A stretch of DNA of 64,000 bases from Candidatus Brachybacterium merdavium. GTDB lineage: Bacteria; Actinomycetota; Actinomycetes; Actinomycetales; Dermabacteraceae. Below, piece by piece: positions 54,755 to 63,954 of this stretch (within the stretch, counting starts at the first letter, position 1; every line of letters starts with the position of its first letter). A program made the position numbers and the translations under genes. The stretch is taken from contig DWZH01000038.1 in the NCBI GenBank assembly GCA_019118275.1, forward strand, positions 1 to 64,000, given 5' to 3'. The notes under the pieces were generated by a model. The model was not told the origin of the DNA. It made no database searches and saw nothing but the letters and a program-made list of their open reading frames with translations.

Positions 54755-55224
54755 GCGCCACCACCCCCACCTCGAGCACTGCTCCCTCGCGCGGCGCACG
54801 AGGCTTCGAGGCCGTGCTGGTGATCATCTACGGCCTGTTCGCGCTATCGGCCACCGCTCGCAGCCTGGTGCAGATCCTGCGCGGATTCGACGAGGCCCCG
54901 GTCGCCTACTCTCTGTCCCTCGTGGCCGCGCTGACCTACATCGCGGTCACCGTCCTGCTGGTCCGGCGTGGGCGCCGTTCGTCCGCGGTCTTCGCCCTGG
55001 TGATGGTCGAGCTGGCGGGCGTGCTGGCCGTGGGCACCCTCAGCATCACCGTGCCCTCGCTGTTTCCCGACGCCACCGTCTGGTCGACCTACGGGATCGG
55101 TTACGGCTTCGTGCCTCTGGTCCTGCCCGTGGTCGCACTCGGCTACCTGTTGCTCAGCCGGCGTGGCTCCGGGCCCGGCGATGCGGGGGACTCACCGGGA
55201 CCTCCTGCCGCTCCAGCGCCGTGA
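54751..55224 (+). CDS. Membrane protein of unknown function
   Basis: This 157-residue protein has four predicted membrane helices and a Pro/Gly/Ala-rich C-terminal tail. The start is the ATGA overlap with the gene before. Together the two small proteins may form a membrane pair; neither resembles a known partner of dihydroorotate dehydrogenase, so the operon link to pyrD may be only positional. Confidence 0.75.
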   Translation: MSATTPTSSTAPSRGARGFEAVLVIIYGLFALSATARSLVQILRGFDEAPVAYSLSLVAALTYIAVTVLLVRRGRRSSAVFALVMVELAGVLAVGTLSITVPSLFPDATVWSTYGIGYGFVPLVLPVVALGYLLLSRRGSGPGDAGDSPGPPAAPAP

Positions 55225-56348
55225 TGAGCACGTACGGTGACTGCGTGACCACGAACGACGACTCCTCGCGCGGCCTCTACCCCTTGCTGTTGCGGCATGT
55301 GCTGCGCCGGCTGGATGCGGAGACTGCGCACCGGCTGGCGGTGCGTGCCCTGCGCGCCGCCCACGGCTTCCCTGGCGGTCCCGCCCTGCTGCGACGGAGC
55401 TTCGGTGTCCCCGCACCCCACCGGGACCGGCGTGAGGCGAAGCGGGTGCTGGGCGGTGAGCATCGCAGTCCGCTGGGCATGGCCGCCGGCTTCGACAAGG
55501 ACGGCGAGGTCCCGCTGGCGCTGCTGGACCTGGGCTTCGGTCATGTCGAGGTCGGCACCGTCACCGCCCACCCCCAGCCGGGCAACCCGCGACCTCGCGC
55601 CTTCCGCCTGCTCAGCGACCGGGCCCTGGTCAACCGGATGGGCTTCAACAACCATGGGACCCGCGCGCTGGCCAAGAACTTGGCCAGAGCCCGGCGCACC
55701 GAGCGCGGTCAGCGGGCCGTGATCGGGGTGAACATCGGCAAGTCGAAGTCCACGCCGCTCGACGACGCCGCCGAGGACTACCGCTTCTCCGCCCGCGCCC
55801 TGGCTCCCTATGCCAGCTACCTGGCCATCAACGTCTCCAGCCCCAACACCCCCGGCCTGCGGGACCTGCAGTCCGTCGAGGTGCTGCGACCTGTGCTCGA
55901 AGCCGTCCAGGACGAGGCCTCCCAGGCTCGCCGCCGGCTCCGCCGCGACATACCGGTGCTGGTCAAGATCGCCCCTGACCTGCACGACGATGACATCATC
56001 GCGGTCGCCCAGCTGGTCCAGGACGTAGGGCTGGCGGGGATCATCGCCACCAACACCACCATCGCGCGCCCCGAGAGTCTGCACACCGGGCGCCTCGAGA
56101 TCGAGCGGATCGGCCCCGGGGGCCTGTCCGGGCCGATCCTGGCGGACCGGTCGCTCCAGGTGCTGCGTCTGCTGCGGCGCCACCTGCCGGCCGACGTCAC
56201 CGTGATCAGCTGCGGGGGTGTGCGCACCGCGCAGGACGTCCGCGATCGGCTGGCGGAAGGCGCGGACCTGGTCCAGGGCTACACCGCTCTGATCTACGAG
56301 GGCCCGTCCTGGCCTGGGCGCATCGCCCGCGAGCTCCAGGCCGGCTGA
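55224..56348 (+). CDS. pyrD: Dihydroorotate dehydrogenase (quinone), class 2
   Basis: This 374-residue membrane-associated FMN enzyme of pyrimidine synthesis passes electrons to quinone. An N-terminal helical region (LLLRHVLRRLDAETAHRLAVRALRA) is typical for class 2. GFDKDGEV, NRMGFNNHG, and NVSSPNTPGLR with the catalytic Ser near residue 202 are all present. ATG 55224 overlaps the previous stop (TGATG); GTG 55245 is an alternative. Confidence 0.95.
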   Translation: MSTYGDCVTTNDDSSRGLYPLLLRHVLRRLDAETAHRLAVRALRAAHGFPGGPALLRRSFGVPAPHRDRREAKRVLGGEHRSPLGMAAGFDKDGEVPLALLDLGFGHVEVGTVTAHPQPGNPRPRAFRLLSDRALVNRMGFNNHGTRALAKNLARARRTERGQRAVIGVNIGKSKSTPLDDAAEDYRFSARALAPYASYLAINVSSPNTPGLRDLQSVEVLRPVLEAVQDEASQARRRLRRDIPVLVKIAPDLHDDDIIAVAQLVQDVGLAGIIATNTTIARPESLHTGRLEIERIGPGGLSGPILADRSLQVLRLLRRHLPADVTVISCGGVRTAQDVRDRLAEGADLVQGYTALIYEGPSWPGRIARELQAG

Positions 56349-56400
56349 GGGCCGAACTCCGGCACGCCGGGCTGTCAGCGGGCGGGCCTACCCTGGAGGC

Positions 56401-57765
56401 ATGGAGGAGGACCTTTTCTCGCTGGGCGGCGACGCCCCGGTGCCGCGCACCCTGTCCGACCGCAATCGTGACCATCGTGCGCCGCTCGCGGTGCGCATGC
56501 GGCCGCGGACCCTCGAGGAGATCGTCGGCCAGTCCTCCGCACTCGAGCCGGGTAGTCCCCTACGCCGCCTGGTCGCCACCGATGACTCCCGCACCGCGCC
56601 GTCCTCAGTGATCATGTGGGGCCCTCCCGGGACCGGGAAGACGACCCTGGCCTACGTCGTCGCGCAGTCGGGGGGCCGGGAGTTCGTGGAGATCTCCGCG
56701 GTCCTGGCCGGCGTCAAGGAGATCCGCGAGGTCGTCGATCAGGCCCGCTCCCGGCTGCGCACCGTCGGCCGGGAGACGGTGCTGTTCGTCGACGAGGTCC
56801 ATCGCTTCTCGAAATCCCAGCAGGACGCACTGCTGCCCAGCGTCGAGAACCGCTGGGTCACACTGATCGCCGCGACCACCGAGAACCCCTATTTCTCAGT
56901 GATCTCGCCCCTGCTCTCCCGGTCGATCGTGATGACCCTCGAACCGCTGGACCACGATGACCTCTCCACCCTGATCGAGCGGGCGCTGACCGCCGAGCAC
57001 GGACTGAACGGGGCCGTCACGCTGACCGAGGAGGCCCGCGAGGCGCTGCTGCGCCTGGGCGGGGGAGACGCCCGCAAGATCCTCACCTCCCTCGAGGCGG
57101 CGGCCGCCGCTGCCCTGATGAAGGAGTCCGCCGAGATCGACGCGGCCACCCTGGCCCAGGCCGTCAACCGCGCCGCGATCCGCTACGACCGTGCGGGCGA
57201 TCAGCACTACGACATCACCAGCGCATTCATCAAGTCGATGCGGGGCAGCGACGTCGATGCCGCCCTGCACTACCTGGCCCGCATGATCGAGGCCGGCGAG
57301 GATCCCCGCTTCCTGGCCCGCCGCGTGGTGATCGCGGCGAGCGAGGAGGTGGGGATGGCCGACCCCACCGCGCTCCAGGTGGCCGTCGCCGCGATGCAGG
57401 CCGTGCAGATGCTGGGCATGCCCGAGGGGCGGCATGCTCTGGCGCAGGCCGTGGTCCACATCGCCACCGCGCCGAAATCCAACGCCGCCTACGCCGCGAT
57501 GAACTCCGCCCTGGCCGATGTCCGGGACGGCAAGGGAGGCGTGGTCCCGGCCCACCTGCGCGACACCCATTACGCGGGCGCCCAGAAGCTGGGGCACGGC
57601 CAGGAATACCGCTACGCGCACGATTCCACCCACGGGGTCGTGCCCCAGCAGTACCCGCCCGATGACCTCGTCGGCGTGGACTACTACCAGCCGCGCACCC
57701 ACGGTGCGGAGGCCGCCGTGGGCCGGCGCCTGGAGTCGCTGCGCCGCATCGTGCGCGGAGGCTAG
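56401..57765 (+). CDS. rarA: Replication-associated AAA+ ATPase RarA (MgsA)
   Basis: This 454-residue clamp-loader-like ATPase acts at stalled replication forks. Walker A GPPGTGKTTLAY is near residue 75, Walker B LFVDEVHRFSK near 130, sensor 1 is in AATTENPYFSV, and the C-terminal tetramerisation region includes YDITSAFIKSMRGSD and LDDLVGVDYY-like sequence. TACCCT ends 6 nt before ATG 56401; the intervening GGAGGC is too close to act as a normal Shine-Dalgarno. Confidence 0.95.
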   Translation: MEEDLFSLGGDAPVPRTLSDRNRDHRAPLAVRMRPRTLEEIVGQSSALEPGSPLRRLVATDDSRTAPSSVIMWGPPGTGKTTLAYVVAQSGGREFVEISAVLAGVKEIREVVDQARSRLRTVGRETVLFVDEVHRFSKSQQDALLPSVENRWVTLIAATTENPYFSVISPLLSRSIVMTLEPLDHDDLSTLIERALTAEHGLNGAVTLTEEAREALLRLGGGDARKILTSLEAAAAAALMKESAEIDAATLAQAVNRAAIRYDRAGDQHYDITSAFIKSMRGSDVDAALHYLARMIEAGEDPRFLARRVVIAASEEVGMADPTALQVAVAAMQAVQMLGMPEGRHALAQAVVHIATAPKSNAAYAAMNSALADVRDGKGGVVPAHLRDTHYAGAQKLGHGQEYRYAHDSTHGVVPQQYPPDDLVGVDYYQPRTHGAEAAVGRRLESLRRIVRGG

Positions 57766-57855
57766 GCGTCGGGGGCGACGGCCGCGCGGCCCCACCGGGG
57801 CGGGCCTGGGTGAGCGACCCCACAGCGACGTGGGGCCCACCACGGCGCGATGGCG

Positions 57856-57884
57856 TTGAGGCCCTTGCGCACCTGCGGTACTGT
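57856..57884 (+). promoter_or_regulatory. Promoter of rpsD
   Basis: TTGAGG (57856-57861) and TACTGT (57879-57884) are separated by exactly 17 bp. Transcription should start near 57891, giving a leader of about 55 nt. Confidence 0.7.
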
Positions 57885-57891
57885 GAACGGC

Positions 57892-57919
57892 TGAATCCGC
57901 GGCTGCAAGACTGGATTCA
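57892..57919 (+). promoter_or_regulatory. Hairpin in the rpsD leader
   Basis: TGAATCC (57892-57898) and GGATTCA (57913-57919) form a perfect 7-bp stem at the very start of the predicted leader. It is a candidate site for S4 autoregulation or mRNA stability. Confidence 0.4.
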
Positions 57920-57944
57920 CCACACGCGATAAGAGGTAAACCTC

Positions 57945-58571
57945 GTGACCAACGTCACCCGTGCGCGCCGTCAGGCGCGTCTGTCTCGAGCCCTCGGGCT
58001 CCCCCTGACCCCGAAGTCCACCAAGTACTTCGAGAAGCGCCCGTACCCCCCGGGCGAGCACGGCCGTGCCCGTCGTCGGACCGAGTCCGACTACGCCGTG
58101 CGCCTGAAGGAGAAGCAGCGCCTGCGCGCCCAGTACGCCCTGCGCGAGAAGCAGATGTACCGCGCCTACCTGGATGCTCGCAAGGAGTCCGGCCTTACCG
58201 GCGAGAGCATGGTCGAGCTGCTGGAGATGCGGCTGGACGCCCTCGTGCTGCGCGCAGGCTTCGCCCGCACCATCCTGCAGTCCCGCCAGGCGGTCAGCCA
58301 CCGTCACGTGCTGGTCGACGGCAAGCTGGTGGATCGCCCCTCCTTCCGGGTGCTGCCCGGGCAGACCATCCAGATCAAGCCCAAGTCGCAGAGCATGGAC
58401 CAGTTCCAGATCGCTGCCGAGGGCGGCAACTCCGACGTCTACGCCTCGACCCCGGCGTATATGGACGTCGACCTGGCCGAGCTGAAGGCCAAGCTGGTCT
58501 CGCGACCCAAGCGCGCCGAGGTCCCCGTGACCTGCGACGTCCAGATGGTCGTCGAGTACTACGCACGCTGA
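57945..58571 (+). CDS. rpsD: 30S ribosomal protein S4
   Basis: This 208-residue primary 16S rRNA-binding protein of the small subunit has the N-terminal RARRQARLSRALG, the KRPYPPGEHG loop, and the S4 RNA-binding domain (MRLDALVLRAGFA to VDGKLVDRPSF). The four N-terminal zinc cysteines are absent, so it is the zinc-free form; many actinobacteria keep a second copy. It stands alone with its own promoter and terminator rather than in the alpha operon, as usual in this group. GTG start. Confidence 0.97.
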   Translation: MTNVTRARRQARLSRALGLPLTPKSTKYFEKRPYPPGEHGRARRRTESDYAVRLKEKQRLRAQYALREKQMYRAYLDARKESGLTGESMVELLEMRLDALVLRAGFARTILQSRQAVSHRHVLVDGKLVDRPSFRVLPGQTIQIKPKSQSMDQFQIAAEGGNSDVYASTPAYMDVDLAELKAKLVSRPKRAEVPVTCDVQMVVEYYAR

Positions 58572-58588
58572 TCTGATCACGCGTTCCT

Positions 58589-58632
58589 CGAAGGCCCCGG
58601 CGGGTACTCCGGTACCCTGACCGGGGCCTTCG
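58589..58632 (+). terminator. Terminator of rpsD
   Basis: CGAAGGCCCCGG (58589-58600) pairs perfectly with CCGGGGCCTTCG (58621-58632); inside lies a second small stem, GGGTAC with GGTACCC. The hairpin ends 69 bp before alaS. Confidence 0.85.
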
Positions 58633-58701
58633 TGTCTCCCACCCCGTCACCCCACGGCCGCGGTCCCGTTCCCGGCGTTCCAGGAAGGACACCTCACGTC
58701 C

Positions 58702-61413
58702 ATGCGCACCTCCGAGATCCAGCGTCGCTTCCTCGACTTCTTCGCAGCCAAGGAGCACACGGTCGTCCCCAGCGCCTCTCTGGTCTCCTCCGATCCATCG
58801 ATCATGTTCACGGTGGCCGGCATGGTGCCGTTCATCCCGTACATCGTGGGAACCGAGACGGCCCCGTACCCGCGGGCGGTCAGCGTGCAGAAATGCATCC
58901 GCACCAACGACATCGAGAACGTCGGCCGCACCACCCGTCACGGCACGTTCTTCCAGATGGCGGGGAACTTCTCCTTCGGCGACTACTTCAAGGAAGGCGC
59001 CATCGACATGTCGTGGCAGCTGCTGACCACACCGCAGGAGGAGGGCGGTTTCGGGCTGGACCCGCAGCGGCTGTGGTTCACGGTGTGGGAGCAGGACGAG
59101 GTCTCCTACCAGCACGTCACCGAGGTCATCGGACTGGATCGGCAGAGGGTGGTGCGCCTGCCGTGGGCCGAGAGCGCCTGGGACACCGGTCAGCCCGGAC
59201 CGGCGGGCTCCACCGGTGAATGGCATTACGACCGCGGCCCCGAGTACGGCCCCGAGGCCCTGACCGGCACCGTGGCCCAGTGGCCGGGCGATCCTCGCAG
59301 TGAGGACCGCTACATCGAGATCTGGAACCTGGTCTTCGACGAGTTCCTGCGCGGCCCCGGCACCGGCACGGACTACGCGCTCGTGGGCGAGCTGGAGCAG
59401 AAGTCCATCGACACGGGACTGGGCGTCGAGCGCCTCGCGTACATCCTGCAGGGCAGGAACAACATGTACGAGATCGACCAGGTCTACCCGGTCATCGAGG
59501 TCACCGAGCAGCTGACCGGCAAGCACTACGCCTCCAGCGATTCGGAGGACGATGTGCACATGCGCATCCTCGCCGATCACGTGCGCAGCGCCATGATGCT
59601 GGTGGCCGATGGCGTCCGCCCCGGCAACGAGGGCCGCGGCTACGTGCTGCGCCGGCTGATCCGGCGGGCGGTGCGCTCGGTGCGGTTGCTGGGCCACCAC
59701 CAGCCCGCGATGCCACAGCTGCTGCCCGCCTCCCAGTCCGTGATGCGCGAGTCCTACCCGGTGCTGGAGAGCGACTTCCAGCGCATCAGCGAGATCATCT
59801 ACGCCGAGGAGGAGGCCTTCCTCCGCACCCTGGCCACCGGCACCACCATCTTCGACCAGGTCAGCAGCGCGGTGAAGGAGGAGGGCGGCGGGGTGCTGCC
59901 GGGTGCCGACGCCTTCCGCCTGCACGACACCTACGGCTTCCCCATCGATCTGACCCTGGAGATGGCCTCCGAGGTCGGCCTGAGCGTCGACGAGGATGGC
60001 TTCCGCGCCGCGATGTCCGAGCAGCGGGAGAGAGCCCGGGCCGATGCGGCCGCCAAGAAGTCCGGGCACACCGACACCGCCGTCTACAACCAGGTGCTCG
60101 CCTCCTCCGCGCAGCCCACCCGCTTCCTCGGCTACGACGAGTCCACCGTGGGCACCACCATCGGCTCCGTGCTCGTGAACGGGCAGCTGGTCAACTCGGT
60201 CGACGCCCCCGCCGAGGTGGAGATCGTGCTCGCCGCGACCCCCTTCTACGCCGAAGCGGGCGGCCAGCTGGCCGATCAGGGCACCATCACCGCCGCCGGC
60301 GGGGCGACGGTGCGGGTCGACGACGTCCAGTCCCCGGTCACGGGCCTGACCGTCCATCGCGGTCACCTCCTCGAGGGGACCCTGACCGCCGGGGACGAGG
60401 CCGTCGCCACGATCGATATCGAACGCCGCGGCGCCATCGCCCGCGCTCACACGGCCACCCACATGGTCCACCAGTCCTTGCGCGAAGAGCTCGGGGACTC
60501 CGCGACCCAGGCCGGTTCGGAGAACTCCCCGGGCCGCATGCGCTTCGACTTCCGCTACGGCCAGGGCGTGCCCCGCTCGGCCCTCGACCAGATCGAGGGG
60601 CGCGTCAACACCCTGCTGCAGGAGGAGCTGGAGGTCACCGACCAGCAGATGCCGCTGGACGAGGCGAAGGCGCTCGGCGCCCAAGCCCTGTTCGGCGAGA
60701 AATACGGCGACATCGTGCGGGTGGTCTCGATCGGGGGCGACTGGTCACGGGAGCTGTGCGGCGGCACGCACGTGCCCACCACCGGGGCGATCGGCTCGGT
60801 GCAGCTGATGGGCGAGTCCTCGATCGGATCCGGGGTGCGGCGCGTGGATGCGCTGGTGGGCCTGTCCGCCTACCGTCAGCAAGCCAGGGAGCGGGCACTG
60901 GTCTCCCAGCTCTCCGAGCTGCTCAAGGTCGGTTCTCCCGAGGACCTCCCCGAACGGGTCCGCTCGCTCACCCAGCGGATGAAGGACATGGAGAAGCAGC
61001 TGGCCACGATGCGCGGTGCGCAGTTGCGGGCGGAGGCCGGCCGGCTGGTGGAGACCACCCGGGACGTCGCCGGCGTCCGCGTGCTCAGCCACGACGCGGG
61101 CGAGGGCGTCGCTGCGGGCGACCTGCGCACCCTGGTCCAGGATCTGCGATCCCGGCTGGGGGAGGACGCCCCGGTCGTGGTCGCGGTGGCCGGTCACGCC
61201 GAGGGCCGCGCCAATCTCGTCATCGCCACCAACGCCACCGCCCGCGAGCGTGGTCTCGGCGCCGGCACTCTGCTGCGCACCGGCGTCGAGGCCATGGGCG
61301 GCCGCGGCGGCGGGAAGGACGACATGGCACAGGGCGGCGGAGGCGCTCCGGAGGAGATCGGCGCGGCGCTGTCGGCCGTGCGCAGCGCGATCGAGGCGGC
61401 CGTCGCGGCATGA
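58702..61413 (+). CDS. alaS: Alanyl-tRNA synthetase
   Basis: This 903-residue class II synthetase has the catalytic N-terminal domain (motif 1 to motif 2 including RTNDIENVGRT and MAGNFSFGDYFKE), the editing domain with zinc ligands HTATHMVH and CGGTHV, and a C-terminal coiled and glycine-rich region (GRGGGKDDMAQGGG). AGGAAGG lies upstream of ATG 58702. It heads the overlapping alaS-ruvX-mltG-aroE operon. Confidence 0.97.
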   Translation: MRTSEIQRRFLDFFAAKEHTVVPSASLVSSDPSIMFTVAGMVPFIPYIVGTETAPYPRAVSVQKCIRTNDIENVGRTTRHGTFFQMAGNFSFGDYFKEGAIDMSWQLLTTPQEEGGFGLDPQRLWFTVWEQDEVSYQHVTEVIGLDRQRVVRLPWAESAWDTGQPGPAGSTGEWHYDRGPEYGPEALTGTVAQWPGDPRSEDRYIEIWNLVFDEFLRGPGTGTDYALVGELEQKSIDTGLGVERLAYILQGRNNMYEIDQVYPVIEVTEQLTGKHYASSDSEDDVHMRILADHVRSAMMLVADGVRPGNEGRGYVLRRLIRRAVRSVRLLGHHQPAMPQLLPASQSVMRESYPVLESDFQRISEIIYAEEEAFLRTLATGTTIFDQVSSAVKEEGGGVLPGADAFRLHDTYGFPIDLTLEMASEVGLSVDEDGFRAAMSEQRERARADAAAKKSGHTDTAVYNQVLASSAQPTRFLGYDESTVGTTIGSVLVNGQLVNSVDAPAEVEIVLAATPFYAEAGGQLADQGTITAAGGATVRVDDVQSPVTGLTVHRGHLLEGTLTAGDEAVATIDIERRGAIARAHTATHMVHQSLREELGDSATQAGSENSPGRMRFDFRYGQGVPRSALDQIEGRVNTLLQEELEVTDQQMPLDEAKALGAQALFGEKYGDIVRVVSIGGDWSRELCGGTHVPTTGAIGSVQLMGESSIGSGVRRVDALVGLSAYRQQARERALVSQLSELLKVGSPEDLPERVRSLTQRMKDMEKQLATMRGAQLRAEAGRLVETTRDVAGVRVLSHDAGEGVAAGDLRTLVQDLRSRLGEDAPVVVAVAGHAEGRANLVIATNATARERGLGAGTLLRTGVEAMGGRGGGKDDMAQGGGGAPEEIGAALSAVRSAIEAAVAA

Positions 61414-61934
61414 GCGAACAGTCCCCACTGCCCCGCCGCCCGCGTCTCGGTGTCGACGTCGGGGACGTCCGGGTGGGCTTGGCACGTAGCGATGCGGATG
61501 GCATGATCGCCACGCCCGTGGAGACCGTGGATCGGGATCGAGCCGCCGCACGTATCGTCGCTGAGGCCGGCGATGCCGAGGCGCATGCCATCATGGTCGG
61601 ACTCCCGCGCTCTCTGAGCGGCGCCGAGGGCCCGGCGGCGGACAAGTCCCGTCGCTTCGCCGGAGAGCTGGTGGAGCTGCTGTCCCGCGAAGGCTCTGAT
61701 GCCGAGGTCTATCTGCTCGACGAGCGGCTGACCACGGTCTCGGCGCATCGCGCCCTGCATTCCTCGGGACGCAAGGGGCGCACGCATCGCCAGGTCGTCG
61801 ACCAGGTCGCCGCCGTGATGATCCTCCAGCAGGCGCTGGACATCGAGCGGTCGACGGGGGCGCGCGCCGGCGAGCTGGTCACGGAGACCGAAGCGGCCCA
61901 GGACGGTCCGGCGGACGACGAGGAGGACGGATGA
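61410..61934 (+). CDS. ruvX: Holliday-junction resolvase-like RuvX (YqgF)
   Basis: This 174-residue RNase H-fold protein acts in 16S rRNA 5' maturation or DNA junction processing. The N-terminal LGVDVGDVRVGLA holds the catalytic Asp, VGLPRSLSG the next strand, and LLDERLTTV the conserved Glu-Arg. An acidic C-terminal tail is added. The start overlaps alaS by ATGA, and its end overlaps mltG. Confidence 0.93.
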   Translation: MSEQSPLPRRPRLGVDVGDVRVGLARSDADGMIATPVETVDRDRAAARIVAEAGDAEAHAIMVGLPRSLSGAEGPAADKSRRFAGELVELLSREGSDAEVYLLDERLTTVSAHRALHSSGRKGRTHRQVVDQVAAVMILQQALDIERSTGARAGELVTETEAAQDGPADDEEDG

Positions 61935-63094
61935 GCGACGAGGAGGCCTCGTTCGACGAGATCGCCGCGGAGCAGTCTCCCCAGGACGAGGAGGGCCCGA
62001 CCCGGCACGGACGCCGCAGGGCCCCCCGGAAGCACTCCGCGCTGCGCGGCGCGCTGCCGGTGCTGCTGGTCGTCCTGGTGCTGGTCGGTGCGACCGTCGG
62101 CGGGGTGACCGGATATCGCTGGCTGACCTCCAACGTCAGCGTCGAGTCCGAGGAGACCGACTTCCCGGGTCCCGGCCGGGGCGAGGCCGTGGTGGAGGTG
62201 GCCTCGGGTGACACCGGCACGGATATCGCTCGCACGCTCGTCGACGAGGGCGTGATCAAAACGGCCCCGCCGTTCGTGACCATCTTCTCCAACACCCCCG
62301 AGGCCTCGAACATCGAGCCCGGCATCTACCGCCTCCAGCAGGAGATGCCCGCCGCGGATGCCCTGCAGATGCTCCTGGACCCTTCCAACCTCACCGGTCA
62401 TCGCGTGATCGTCCCGGAGGGCCTGCGCGCCGAGCAGATCTGGGAGCTCATGTCCGAGGAGGCCGGGATCCCGGTCGAGGACTTCGAGGAGGCGGCCGTC
62501 GACTACACCTCCTTCGGCATCCCCGAGAACGATGCCGACTCCCTCGAGGGCTACCTCTGGCCCGGGCGCTACGACGTTCCCGAGGACGCCACCGCCGAGG
62601 ACGTCATCGCCATGATGTGGTCGCGGATGGAGGACGAGCTCACCGCGCGCGAGATCCCCGAGGAGGACTGGCACAGCACGCTGACGCTCGCCTCGCTCGC
62701 GGAGCTCGAGGTCCGCAACGAGGAGGACTACGGCAAGGTCGTGCGCACGATCCTCAACCGTCTGGCAGGGGCCGGGGAGGCCGATGGCACCTCCATGCCG
62801 CTGCAGTTCGACTCCACGGTCCATTACGTCACCGGCAAGAACGCCAGCGTGGGCACCACCGACGCGGAGCGCGCCACGAAGAGCCCCTACAACACGTACC
62901 TCCACACCGGGCTGCCCCCCGGTCCGATCGCCTCGCCCGGGGGAGCGAGCCTGGATGCGGTCCAGGAGCCGCCGGCGGGGGACTGGCTGTACTTCGTGAC
63001 GGTCAACACCGACACCGGGGACACCAAATTCGCCGAGACCTGGGACGAGCACGAGGTCAATGTGCGCGAGTGGCAGGAGTGGGCCGACAGTTGA
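61931..63094 (+). CDS. mltG: Endolytic murein transglycosylase
   Basis: This 387-residue membrane-anchored enzyme cuts growing glycan strands. A cytosolic acidic/basic N-terminus is followed by one membrane helix (about residues 42-62), a LysM-like region (VVEVASGDTGTDIARTL), and the YceG domain. The catalytic Glu is in LASLAELEV near residue 257. YNTYLHTGLPPGPIASPG is the family signature. ATGA overlap with ruvX. Confidence 0.93.
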   Translation: MSDEEASFDEIAAEQSPQDEEGPTRHGRRRAPRKHSALRGALPVLLVVLVLVGATVGGVTGYRWLTSNVSVESEETDFPGPGRGEAVVEVASGDTGTDIARTLVDEGVIKTAPPFVTIFSNTPEASNIEPGIYRLQQEMPAADALQMLLDPSNLTGHRVIVPEGLRAEQIWELMSEEAGIPVEDFEEAAVDYTSFGIPENDADSLEGYLWPGRYDVPEDATAEDVIAMMWSRMEDELTAREIPEEDWHSTLTLASLAELEVRNEEDYGKVVRTILNRLAGAGEADGTSMPLQFDSTVHYVTGKNASVGTTDAERATKSPYNTYLHTGLPPGPIASPGGASLDAVQEPPAGDWLYFVTVNTDTGDTKFAETWDEHEVNVREWQEWADS

Positions 63095-63954
63095 GCACGA
63101 GCACCCCCGCCGCTGAGCGCCGCTTCGCCGTGATCGGCTCCCCGGTCGCCCATTCCCTCTCACCTGTCCTGCACCGGGCCGCCTTCCGGGGGCTCGGCAT
63201 CCACGACGCCTCCTATGAGCGCTTCGAGGTCGCCGCGGGGCAGCTCGAGACCTTCGTGCGCGAGGGCCCTGGCCGGGAACTGCACGGGATGAGCGTGACC
63301 ATGCCGGGCAAGCCCGAGGCCTTCGCCCTGGCCGCAGAGACCGATGACGTCTCTGCCCGGCTGGCCATCTCCAACACCCTGATCCGCCGGGCCGACGGTC
63401 GCTGGCGGGCGGAGAACCATGACGTGCACGGTATCGCTGCCAGCCTGGGCGATCATGGGGTCCACGCGCCCGTGACCGGCGCCGTGCTGGGATCGGGGGC
63501 GACCGCCCTCAGCGCGGTGTCCGCCCTGATCGACCTCGGGGTCTCGCGGATCGCCCTCAGCGCTCGCAGCCCGCACAAGCTCGCTCCGCTGCGTGAGCTC
63601 GCCGCGGCGGCCGAGGTGCCCGTCCAGGTGGTCGACTGGGACAGCTCCTGGCAGTTGCTCTCGGCCGACGCGTTGGTCAGCGCCCTGGCCACCGAGGGCG
63701 CCGAGCAGGTCGCCGCCCGCTGGACCGATCGTTCGGATCTGCCCCGGCCGGGGGTCTTCCTGGATGTGCTGTACGACCCGTGGCCAGCACCGCTGGCACG
63801 CGTGGTCACTGCGCTCGGCGGGGAGGTCGCCGATGGTCTGGAGATGCTCGCGCATCAGGCGGACATGCAGGTCCGGTCCATGCTCGGGGTCGAGTCGGCA
63901 CCGGTCGGGCAGATGCTCGCCGCGGCGCGGCAGGCCGTCTCCGACCGCTCCTGA
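63091..63954 (+). CDS. aroE: Shikimate dehydrogenase family protein
   Basis: This 287-residue NADPH-dependent enzyme of chorismate synthesis has the substrate-binding GSPVAHSLSPVLHRAAF and GMSVTMPGKPEAF (catalytic Lys in PGK), an Asn in ISNTLIRR, an Asp-like region NHDVHGI, and the nucleotide-binding GAVLGSGATALSAVSAL. Translation starts at TTG 63091 in a TTGA overlap with mltG, with GGAG upstream. The usual NTD-x-G is NHDVHG here, a small departure, so a quinate/shikimate-like variant is possible. Confidence 0.9.
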   Translation: MSTSTPAAERRFAVIGSPVAHSLSPVLHRAAFRGLGIHDASYERFEVAAGQLETFVREGPGRELHGMSVTMPGKPEAFALAAETDDVSARLAISNTLIRRADGRWRAENHDVHGIAASLGDHGVHAPVTGAVLGSGATALSAVSALIDLGVSRIALSARSPHKLAPLRELAAAAEVPVQVVDWDSSWQLLSADALVSALATEGAEQVAARWTDRSDLPRPGVFLDVLYDPWPAPLARVVTALGGEVADGLEMLAHQADMQVRSMLGVESAPVGQMLAAARQAVSDRS

